DNA of 6,982 nucleotides from an uncultured cyanobacterium. GTDB taxonomy: Bacteria > Cyanobacteriota > Cyanobacteriia > Phormidesmidales > Phormidesmidaceae. This document shows, piece after piece, positions 1 to 4,281 of this stretch (positions are counted from its first letter, which is position 1; each line of letters begins with the position of its first letter). The DNA lies in assembly GCA_938029995.1 (NCBI GenBank), contig CALHGI010000649.1, forward strand, positions 1 to 6,982, given 5' to 3'. The notes under the pieces were generated by a model, which did not search any database, was not told the origin of the DNA, and saw only the letters and a list, made by a program, of their open reading frames with translations. The translations under genes and the position numbers were made by a program.

Positions 1-60
1 AGTCACGCCTAAGGCAGAAGATACGAAGTAATAGAAACCGTGCCATGGTTTTGGCCCCAT
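1..60 (-). CDS. Possible 5' end of an unidentified gene leaving the window
   Basis: A minus-strand frame opens at an ATG at base 60 and stays open to the window edge. It gives 20 residues beginning MGPKPWHGFYYFVSS. The frame has an in-frame stop about 50 bases upstream and no other start in between, so the ATG would be the true start. It lies just downstream, in the direction of transcription, of the terminator at 122-148, which is where a new gene could begin. No Shine-Dalgarno sequence is visible. I do not recognise the product. The aromatic-rich start resembles protein more than random sequence, but 20 codons cannot settle it. The opposite strand also has a short open frame here, ending near base 62, which may be its shadow. 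Confidence 0.35.
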   Translation of the reverse strand, partial: MGPKPWHGFYYFVSSALGVT

Positions 61-121
61 AGTGTAGGCCCTATATCGCCAAAACGTTAGCCACCCGGGG
101 GTTCACCCCTCAATCAGCCAC

Positions 122-148
122 AAAAAAAGGCGCGGGAGAGCGCCTTTT
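122..148 (-). terminator. Intrinsic terminator of the 244-777 gene
   Basis: A perfect 9-bp stem, AAAAGGCGC (125-133) with GCGCCTTTT (140-148), closes a six-base loop. Read on the minus strand the stem runs into seven consecutive T residues (122-128), so it fits a Rho-independent terminator about 95 bases after the stop of the minus-strand gene at 244-777. On the plus strand only four T residues follow, so action in that direction would be weaker. Confidence 0.75.
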
Positions 149-165
149 CCATAAATTCACCGTAG

Positions 166-243
166 CTATTGAAATATATGGCTCCTGAGGATCAATAGAA
201 CCTAGAGAGCAGCTCCGCTAACGGCATCAGGGCTGGGCAGCCC
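166..243. repeat. Inverted repeats in the 3' flank of the 244-777 gene
   Basis: Two small hairpins lie between the stop codon at 244-246 and the terminator. GGGCT (230-234) pairs with AGCCC (239-243) around a four-base loop directly after the stop. CTATTGA (166-172) pairs with TCAATAG (192-198) around 19 bases. Neither has a T-run. They may stabilise the 3' end of the message; nothing here codes convincingly. Confidence 0.35.
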
Positions 244-777
244 CTAAGTGGTTTCAGTCGTAGTGGATTCTTTTGCCTCAGATGGCGCTTTATCCACGGC
301 GGTCTTAGCTTCTTGAGCAACTGCGGTCACCTTATCCACCGTTGCAGTGGCAGTGGTTTTGGCTGCCTGGGTAACTTTGGTTGCAGTGGACTTCACTGTC
401 TTGGTTACGTCGGCTTTCACAGGACGCTCCATCGCATCCAAACCCAGTTGCTCACGAGCTTTATCTAACAAAAAATAAGCTCCATTTTTGCTCACATCCA
501 GCAGGGCCTGACCGGTCGCTGCCGCCGCCTGGTTGCCATCTTCTGCTTCCACTTGCTGGGATTGCCACCAGTTCCGCGCATTCTGTCCAGAACTAATTGC
601 CGTATCACTAAACCAAGCACCAAACACAAAGATGGAACAAATCAGTAGCCACGCTAGCAACGCCACTTCCTTAATAATCGTTCCGGTCAAGGTCAAAACA
701 TCTTTATAAGCACCTGCCGTCTTAGGGTCAAACAGTAGCTGAGATACCACGGCAGCTTGAGACTTAACACGATCCAT
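244..777 (-). CDS. One-helix membrane protein with repetitive Lys/Thr/Ala tail, function unknown
   Basis: This 177-residue protein is not one I recognise by function. Residues 1-34 are soluble and amphipathic. Residues about 35-57 form one clear hydrophobic helix. Residues 58-115 are mixed, including a tryptophan pair (NWWQSQQ) and a short hydrophobic stretch near 100-104. Residues about 122-177 are low-complexity Lys/Thr/Ala/Val/Glu in the style of LEA or apolipoprotein-like amphipathic repeats (for example TKTVKSTATKVTQAAK). There is no cleavable signal peptide. The ATG is supported by a GAGGT Shine-Dalgarno sequence six bases upstream. The gene appears monocistronic, with its own terminator at 122-148 and a 278-base upstream gap. 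By inference the tail would lie on one face of the cytoplasmic or thylakoid membrane and could bind lipid or act as a stress-protective disordered segment. That it is a real gene is fairly sure; its role is open. Confidence 0.8.
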   Translation of the reverse strand: MDRVKSQAAVVSQLLFDPKTAGAYKDVLTLTGTIIKEVALLAWLLICSIFVFGAWFSDTAISSGQNARNWWQSQQVEAEDGNQAAAATGQALLDVSKNGAYFLLDKAREQLGLDAMERPVKADVTKTVKSTATKVTQAAKTTATATVDKVTAVAQEAKTAVDKAPSEAKESTTTETT

Positions 778-1055
778 TGTTTTACCTCGCCTAAAAACTT
801 ATATGAAAAAACTGATGAAATTATTGCAGGGGACTTTCTATATCAGGGCTATCCTACCGGAGGATAGATCGCCTGCCCCAGGACATCGTACATAGTCTTA
901 AGCTTTTGCTTAAATCTTGTTTGCGAAACTATTCAGACTAGGGCAATTTGTCACAGGATTTCAGCCAATTTCGCGGCCCATAGTCCTTGATATAGAAAAC
1001 TTTCAGCCATCGCCTAGGGGCGGGCCATGGGCATCAGGCAATATCATCCACCGGC
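778..1055. other. Non-coding gap with two hairpins, probable promoter of the 244-777 gene
   Basis: No convincing gene is seen in these 278 bases. Two short perfect inverted repeats stand out: CTATCCT/AGGATAG (849-855 with 861-867, five-base loop) and TTAAGC/GCTTAA (898-903 with 908-913, loop TTTT). A minus-strand TATAAG at 798-803 could be a -10 element, but no good -35 box is paired with it. For the GT9 gene ending at 1056, only a weak four-base GC stem (1011-1022) without a T-run is visible, so no clear terminator is called. Confidence 0.4.
784..788 (-). promoter_or_regulatory. Shine-Dalgarno site for the 244-777 gene
   Basis: On the minus strand GAGGT lies six bases before the ATG at 777. 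It supports this start over any internal methionine. Confidence 0.6.
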
Positions 1056-2000
1056 TTAGCCAGCCCAAACCTTTTGCAACACATCCTCTGGTTTCAAGTC
1101 GGCCAGTTTAGCTGTACCAGACAGGACGGCTAAAGCCCTAAGTTCTCCATCGGCTGGGGGCAACGCCGGACTCAGGGTGGTCTGGAGCACTACGATAAAC
1201 ACCCGCAGAGCCATGGCCACTTGGCTAACATAGCTGTCGGGGCTGATGGCCAAATTAGCTCCTGCCAAAATAGCCGCCACCTGCCCTAAGTTGGTTGCCT
1301 TAACACTCTTGATATTGCGTTGACGACCGAGGGAGGCCACCATGTCCTCACTATCTACGGTTTCTAGGATAACGATGGGGAGCTGGGGCTGCTTCTCTTG
1401 AAAATCATCCATAATGGTGAGCCAATTACCCACGGGATATCCCTCTGCTTGAGCATTCACACCGGGATATAGAAGAACGTAGCCGCTGTCTGCCACACCT
1501 AAGGACTTACGCTGGGCATCCGCCCAGGCAATATCGCCCTCGGGCACGTTTAATTCGATGGGCGCAGAGGCGGATGGCATGGGCAAGCCTTCCAGCAGCG
1601 CTTGATATTGGCTGGTTGGGTACTTCTGAGGGTCAACGGTCACCGTATTGGTGTAGAGCCACGGTGCTTTGGCGGTGCTGTAGCCAATCCGGGTGGGAAT
1701 GCCGCTGAGCCAGAGCAACACGCCCTCTTCCCAACGGTCACTGGCACATAGGACCAGCTCAAATTCGCGATCGCGAACGATGCCGAGGAGGTTGGCCCAG
1801 TCAGACGGACTATTTTGCCCCCGATAGTCAAAGGGAATGATCTCACTGACAGCCTTGGATACCCGATAAGCCGACTTGGATGAGGGTTCCACCACTACCG
1901 CAATATCAGCATTGGGATAAGTTGTTTGGAGAGTCGTTAAGGTTGGAAAAAACTGAAGCTGATCGCTGATTCCACCAGGGACTAAAGCCAGGACACGCAT
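1056..2000 (-). CDS. Glycosyltransferase family 9-like protein with degraded catalytic motifs
   Basis: The 314-residue product has the layout and length of GT9 (heptosyltransferase/ADP-heptose:LPS transferase-like, GT-B fold) proteins common in cyanobacteria. The N-terminal strand and nucleotide-loop region is MRVLALVPGGISDQ (1-14), then VVVEPSSKSAYRVSKAV (35-51), LLWLSGIPTRIGY (95-107), a second-domain start near 173-180 (GYVLLYPG), and an acceptor/nucleotide region LGQVAAILAGANLAISPDS (238-256). The family signature GG(I/L)GD reads GGISD here, although Asp13 is kept. The usual C-terminal DSGPMH reads DSYVSQ (255-260), so the conserved His is lost, and the usual basic residue after the PG turn is not evident near 184-189. 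It may be inactive, or active with altered chemistry. It is monocistronic and divergent from ispD. No Shine-Dalgarno sequence precedes the ATG. GT9-type fold is likely; the substrate is unknown. Confidence 0.75.
   Translation of the reverse strand: MRVLALVPGGISDQLQFFPTLTTLQTTYPNADIAVVVEPSSKSAYRVSKAVSEIIPFDYRGQNSPSDWANLLGIVRDREFELVLCASDRWEEGVLLWLSGIPTRIGYSTAKAPWLYTNTVTVDPQKYPTSQYQALLEGLPMPSASAPIELNVPEGDIAWADAQRKSLGVADSGYVLLYPGVNAQAEGYPVGNWLTIMDDFQEKQPQLPIVILETVDSEDMVASLGRQRNIKSVKATNLGQVAAILAGANLAISPDSYVSQVAMALRVFIVVLQTTLSPALPPADGELRALAVLSGTAKLADLKPEDVLQKVWAG
1764..1777. repeat. HIP1 octamer in an extended palindrome; three more in the window
   Basis: GCGATCGC sits at 1767-1774 inside the 14-base palindrome TTCGCGATCGCGAA. 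Further exact GCGATCGC octamers lie at 2917-2924 (in ispD), 5517-5524 and 6441-6448 (both in mgdA). Four in 7 kb is far above chance (about 0.1 for equal base composition) and is a known hallmark of many cyanobacterial genomes. All four lie in coding sequence. Confidence 0.85.
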
Positions 2001-2009
2001 GGGCTTTGG

Positions 2010-2015
2010 ATTATA
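2010..2015 (-). promoter_or_regulatory. Candidate -10 box of the GT9-like gene
   Basis: On the minus strand a perfect TATAAT lies only nine bases from the ATG at 2000. No TTGACA-like -35 element is present at 17-18 bases. If it is used, transcription would start within about four bases of the ATG and the message would be nearly leaderless, which would fit the missing Shine-Dalgarno sequence. Confidence 0.35.
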
Positions 2016-2181
2016 CTTCGATACTTATTCTAGAGGAAGCTGGCAGCGCTAACCCTGTAGAAAGGTTATTAAACAACAAAATTCCTCAATTTGCCGCTGA
2101 GAATGTATGGGACGATACCATCCTGCCCAGCGCAACCAAGGCGTTTAATCCGCCACACCATCGAAAAAGACTCATTGGGGC

Positions 2182-2218
2182 AACGTTTTTGAGAGGATGG
2201 GTGGGGCCTCAAAACGTT
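2182..2218. repeat. Inverted repeat in the ispD upstream region
   Basis: AACGTTTTTGAG (2182-2193) and CTCAAAACGTT (2208-2218) form an 11-bp stem with one bulged base around 14 bases, ending 53 bases before the ispD ATG. There is no T-run on the plus strand. It is the only strong structure in the 271-base gap between the GT9-like gene and ispD. The rest of that gap shows no convincing gene: a 76-codon plus frame there starts at TTG and has no Shine-Dalgarno sequence. No clear ispD promoter boxes can be picked by eye. Confidence 0.5.
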
Positions 2219-2271
2219 ACAGCGCTTTGGGGATGACCGGATTCACTATCTGACAAGCTTTGGGAGACAGT

Positions 2272-2952
2272 ATGCACCTACTCATACCAGCGGCGGGCGT
2301 TGGCAAACGCATGGGGGCCGATGGCAACAAACTACTTTTGCCCCTACTCCACCAGTCCATCATGGGCTGGACCCTGAAGGCCGCTGCCGCCGCTAGCACG
2401 GTGGAATGGATCGGCATTATTTGCCAGGCCATTGACCAACCGGCATTTACCGCCATGGTGAACCAGTTGGACATGGTTAAACCGTTGGTCTTTATCCGGG
2501 GAGGGGATACGCGGCAGGCGTCGGTCAATAATGGCCTCCAGGAGCTACCGACCAATGCTCAGCAGGTGCTGATCCATGATGGAGCGCGGTGCCTTGCCAC
2601 CCCGGAGCTATTTGACCGTTGCACAGCAGCGTTTGCCAATTGCCAAGGATTTATTGCTGCGGTGCCGGTAAAAGACACCATCAAACAGGTAAATGATGCG
2701 GGCATCATCACTGACACCCCCAATCGGGCTCAGCTTTGGGCTGCCCAAACTCCCCAGGGGTTTGATGTAGACCTCCTGAAGGAGGCCCATGCAAAAGCGC
2801 AGGCCCAGGGCTGGGCGGTGACTGATGATGCGGCCCTATTTGAGAAATGTGGTCTAGCGGTGCACATTGTGGCAGGAGAAGACACCAACTTGAAGGTGAC
2901 GACTCCGGTGGACCTTGCGATCGCAGAATTTATTCTCCGCCAGCGCCTTTAA
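2272..2952 (+). CDS. ispD: 2-C-methyl-D-erythritol 4-phosphate cytidylyltransferase
   Basis: IspD catalyses the third step of the MEP pathway: CTP plus methylerythritol 4-phosphate gives CDP-methylerythritol and pyrophosphate, in the cytosol. The 226-residue length is typical. The nucleotide-binding loop IPAAGVGKRMGADGNK lies at residues 5-20, with the basic Arg and Lys that hold the CTP phosphates. Further family motifs follow in order: the segment VLIHDGARC near 100-108 (HDAARP in many homologues), VPVKDTIK near 131-138, AQTPQGF near 157-163, VTDDAALFEKCG near 181-192, and VAGEDTNLKVTTPVDLAIAE near 198-217. I chose the ATG at 2272, preceded by GGAG with five bases spacing. The frame extends to a TTG at 2260, but that would add four residues before a motif that normally begins at the N-terminus. 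It is convergent with psb30 and appears monocistronic. Identification is secure. Confidence 0.96.
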   Translation: MHLLIPAAGVGKRMGADGNKLLLPLLHQSIMGWTLKAAAAASTVEWIGIICQAIDQPAFTAMVNQLDMVKPLVFIRGGDTRQASVNNGLQELPTNAQQVLIHDGARCLATPELFDRCTAAFANCQGFIAAVPVKDTIKQVNDAGIITDTPNRAQLWAAQTPQGFDVDLLKEAHAKAQAQGWAVTDDAALFEKCGLAVHIVAGEDTNLKVTTPVDLAIAEFILRQRL

Positions 2953-2957
2953 ACTCC

Positions 2958-2982
2958 AAAAAACCGGGCATAAAAAACCCGG
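2958..2982 (-). terminator. Intrinsic terminator of psb30
   Basis: On the minus strand CCGGG (2978-2982) pairs with CCCGG (2964-2968) around a nine-base T-rich loop, followed by six T residues (2958-2963). This suits termination of the minus-strand psb30 message about 70 bases after its stop. It lies 5 bases past the ispD stop. On the plus strand the hairpin is not followed by a T-run. Confidence 0.65.
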
Positions 2983-3036
2983 CATCTGACAGCCGCCAGA
3001 TTTTAAGGATCTGGCAAGCCCTTAGATACCGGGTTT
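2975..3036. repeat. Nested inverted repeats between ispD and psb30
   Basis: AAACCCGG (2975-2982) and CCGGGTTT (3029-3036) are perfect complements. They enclose a second perfect hairpin, GCCAGAT (2995-3001) with ATCTGGC (3009-3015). The left outer arm is also one arm of the psb30 terminator hairpin, so the two pairings exclude each other. For ispD this outer structure ends in only three T residues, so it is a weak plus-strand terminator at best. Confidence 0.6.
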
Positions 3037-3053
3037 CTAAGATGGATTAACTT

Positions 3054-3191
3054 TTAAAGATCGCCGCCTCGCGCCACTAATAAAAACACGATTGCTGGAC
3101 CGGAAATAACCACCATTGCTAGGACAGTGAGCTGAGCTATAACCAGAAAATTAATATTGCTGAGAAAATCTAGGAAACCCAGAAGAGCCAT
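3054..3191 (-). CDS. psb30: Photosystem II protein Psb30 (Ycf12)
   Basis: This 45-residue open frame is too short for default gene calling but reads as Psb30/Ycf12, a single-helix subunit at the periphery of the photosystem II core that helps stabilise the complex in the thylakoid membrane. The family core is clear: an IAQLT motif at residues 18-22, a hydrophobic helix over about 16-40, a mid-helix SGP (30-32), and the ending LLVARGGDL (37-45), matching the RGGNL/RGGDL terminus known in the family. An N-terminal stretch of about 14 residues (MALLGFLDFLSNIN) precedes the core and is longer than in the chloroplast versions. The ATG at 3191 has a GGAGG Shine-Dalgarno sequence four bases upstream, and the stop is TAA. 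It is divergent from the ykgJ-UPF0016 cluster and followed by its own terminator. I am confident of the family. Confidence 0.92.
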   Translation of the reverse strand: MALLGFLDFLSNINFLVIAQLTVLAMVVISGPAIVFLLVARGGDL

Positions 3192-3195
3192 GGAA

Positions 3196-3200
3196 CCTCC
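3196..3200 (-). promoter_or_regulatory. Shine-Dalgarno site of psb30
   Basis: On the minus strand a full GGAGG lies four bases before the psb30 ATG. It is the strongest ribosome site in the window and helps prove that this very short frame is translated. Confidence 0.7.
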
Positions 3201-3226
3201 GCTAACCAAATAACCGTGACCTATAC

Positions 3227-3238
3227 GCACTCAAGTGC
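3227..3238. promoter_or_regulatory. Palindrome in the psb30/ykgJ divergent promoter region
   Basis: GCACT and AGTGC flank a two-base centre, forming a 12-base dyad about 36 bases upstream of the psb30 ATG. Size and symmetry suit a dimeric regulator. No known consensus was matched, so function is inference only. Confidence 0.35.
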
Positions 3239-3270
3239 ATCGCTATTTTACCTGGTTCGATCCCACCATT

Positions 3271-3288
3271 TTTAAGAAAGTTTACAAA
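3271..3288 (+). promoter_or_regulatory. HLR1-like site (possible RpaB binding)
   Basis: TTTAAGAA, a two-base spacer, then TTTACAAA fits the HLR1 pattern (G/T)TTACA(T/A)(T/A)-N2-(G/T)TTACA(T/A)(T/A) at 14 of 16 defined positions; the second half is perfect. HLR1 is the known target of the cyanobacterial response regulator RpaB, which controls photosystem and high-light genes. The site lies 80 bases upstream of the psb30 ATG and 95 bases upstream of the ykgJ ATG, so it could serve either promoter. The region is AT-rich, so a chance match is possible. Confidence 0.4.
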
Positions 3289-3301
3289 ATTCCAAAAACT
3301 A

Positions 3302-3375
3302 TTATGGAGACGACTCATCAAATATCCCCTCCCTAGCCCCGTATGCTGATGGAGCAAACCCTATCTCCATAAGGA
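3302..3375 (+). promoter_or_regulatory. ykgJ leader with inverted repeat reaching the Shine-Dalgarno site
   Basis: TTATGGAGA (3302-3310) and TCTCCATAA (3364-3372) are perfect 9-base complements separated by 53 bases. The right arm overlaps the first bases of the AAGGA Shine-Dalgarno site (3371-3375), which is eight bases before the ykgJ ATG. A TATTAT at 3300-3305 could be a -10 box, but then the transcript would start after the left arm; the stem would form in RNA only if transcription starts further upstream. Confidence 0.4.
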
Positions 3376-3383
3376 CAAAGAAC

Positions 3384-3740
3384 ATGGCCACGTGGCAATG
3401 TGTGAACACCTGTGGTGCCTGCTGTAACCTCACCCCCCAAGATCGCCCAGATTTAGCCACCTATCTCACCCCCGAGCAGCTAGACATCTACATGGGCATG
3501 GTCGGTCCAGATGGCTGGTGCACCAACTATGACGCCGAGCAACGTCTCTGCAAGATTTACGAACAGCGCCCCAGTTTTTGTCGTGTCCAAGCCGATACCT
3601 TTGGCCAAATGTTTGGCATCGAGCCCGAGGAATTAAATGACTTTTCCATCGAATGCTGTGAAGAACAAATTAGTGGCGTCTATGGCCCTCAAAGTGAGGA
3701 ACTGGAACGATTTACCACTGCGGTGGGGCTAGAACCGTAG
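3384..3740 (+). CDS. YkgJ-family cysteine cluster protein
   Basis: The 118-residue soluble protein carries nine cysteines in the YkgJ/UPF0153 (CxxCxxCC-type) arrangement: C6, C10, C13 and C14 in CVNTCGACC, C46 in DGWC, C56 in RLCKIYE, C66 in RPSFCRV, and the pair C91-C92 near the end. The family is taken to bind zinc or an iron-sulfur centre; the precise function is unknown. There is no signal peptide or membrane helix, so it should be cytosolic. A good AAGGA Shine-Dalgarno site precedes the ATG. The gene leads a probable plus-strand operon with two half-size UPF0016 transporters, 71 bases before the first. That placement suggests a job in metal handling, for instance binding or sensing the transported ion, but this is inference from context. 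Family assignment is secure; role is not. Confidence 0.9.
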   Translation: MATWQCVNTCGACCNLTPQDRPDLATYLTPEQLDIYMGMVGPDGWCTNYDAEQRLCKIYEQRPSFCRVQADTFGQMFGIEPEELNDFSIECCEEQISGVYGPQSEELERFTTAVGLEP

Positions 3741-3780
3741 GGCAAGTGCCTTGGTTTTGAATACGCCTCACCCTTGCCCT
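3739..3780 (+). repeat. Inverted repeat at the ykgJ stop
   Basis: AGGGCAAG (3739-3746) and CTTGCCCT (3773-3780) form a perfect 8-bp stem with a 26-base loop. The left arm includes the last two bases of the ykgJ TAG. The tail CAAAATCTTTC is not a proper T-run, so it is not called a terminator; it may be an RNA processing or attenuation structure between ykgJ and the next gene. Confidence 0.45.
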
Positions 3781-3811
3781 CAAAATCTTTCTGACAGATA
3801 ATGAAAAGAAT

Positions 3812-4177
3812 ATGAAAGATTCCCCTTCACCCTCGATGCCACCTGCGGATACGGAGCAGACGCCATTAAAAACACCCCAGGTAACGGAGACCAAAGCAGC
3901 CTTCTGGGGTGTTTTTATTTCGACCTTTGTCACTATTTTTCTGGCGGAACTGGGGGATAAAACCCAAGTGGCGACGTTACTGATCAGTGCCGAGTCCCAT
4001 AAGCCTCTGACGGTATTCATAGGCGCGGCCCTAGCCCTAATTTCCACTAGCCTCGTGGGGGTGCTGTTGGGGCAATGGCTGGCGCAAAAAATTTCACCCG
4101 AAACGTTAGATACTTTAGCCGGGATTTTGTTGTTAATTATTTCCGTTGGTCTCGTTGCCGACGTGATTGGCCTTTAG
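3812..4177 (+). CDS. Half-size UPF0016 (TMEM165/GDT1-type) transporter subunit, first of pair
   Basis: This 121-residue protein carries one UPF0016 repeat rather than the two found in full-length GDT1/TMEM165/Mnx exchangers. Residues 1-30 are a hydrophilic Pro/Thr-rich N-terminal tail. Three helices follow at about 32-46, 67-88 and 102-119. The hallmark E-x-G-D-(K/R)-(T/S) is ELGDKT at 46-51, just after the first helix; its Glu and Asp line the cation path. The family moves Mn2+ or Ca2+. In cyanobacteria, paired half-size members have been described as hemi manganese exchangers (Hmx1/Hmx2) acting as a heteromer, and this gene and the next fit that description. Which corresponds to Hmx1 cannot be told here. 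The ATG at 3812 has no strong Shine-Dalgarno sequence. The only other in-frame methionine before the first helix is at 3836. A 13-bp inverted repeat lies inside the N-terminal coding part. Confidence 0.9.
   Translation: MKDSPSPSMPPADTEQTPLKTPQVTETKAAFWGVFISTFVTIFLAELGDKTQVATLLISAESHKPLTVFIGAALALISTSLVGVLLGQWLAQKISPETLDTLAGILLLIISVGLVADVIGL
3868..3916 (+). repeat. Terminator-like perfect inverted repeat inside the first UPF0016 gene
   Basis: AAAAACACCCCAG (3868-3880) and CTGGGGTGTTTTT (3904-3916) are perfect 13-base complements with a 23-base loop, and the right arm ends in five T residues followed by ATTT. It codes for residues about 19 to 35 of the transporter. A downstream start is not possible, because the right arm encodes the beginning of the first membrane helix. 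It resembles a Rho-independent terminator placed within a reading frame. Confidence 0.6.
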
Positions 4178-4195
4178 GTCAGCCCGATCATCCAC

Positions 4196-4232
4196 CCTGG
4201 CATGTCCAGGCTAAGTCCAAACTCAGTCCAAA
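4196..4232 (+). repeat. Hairpin and 11-base-period direct repeat before the second UPF0016 gene
   Basis: In the 104-base gap between the two transporter genes, CCTGG/CCAGG (4196-4200 with 4206-4210) makes a five-base-loop hairpin. AGTCCAAA is repeated exactly at 4214-4221 and 4225-4232, one helical turn apart. The phasing would suit a regulator bound as a tandem on one DNA face. No -10 box was recognised and there is no T-run, so read-through from upstream is still expected. Confidence 0.4.
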
Positions 4233-4281
4233 TCTTGGGACAACCCTAGTGGATACCCACCAGCCCTTATTCATTTGAACA

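Noticed and set aside
955..1010. Minus-strand 19-codon frame beginning MAESFLYQG between two genes
   Set aside because: It is too short, has no Shine-Dalgarno sequence and no match to a known small photosynthesis protein, unlike the psb30 frame.
917..1111. 64-codon plus-strand open frame
   Set aside because: It starts at TTG, runs into the 3' end of the GT9-like gene on the other strand, and its composition shows no protein-like pattern.
2006..2236. 76-codon plus-strand open frame between the GT9-like gene and ispD
   Set aside because: It starts at TTG with no Shine-Dalgarno sequence, has no recognisable motif, and its end runs through the inverted repeat at 2182-2218.
2260..2271. TTG start for ispD four codons upstream
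   Set aside because: The ATG at 2272 has a properly spaced GGAG, and IspD proteins begin just before the AAGxG loop.
3741..3960. yybP-ykoY manganese riboswitch ahead of the UPF0016 genes
   Set aside because: The idea is attractive because this riboswitch controls such genes elsewhere, and a terminator-like stem is present. The conserved GGGGAGUAG-type core was not found, and the stem lies within essential coding sequence. A covariance-model search would be decisive.
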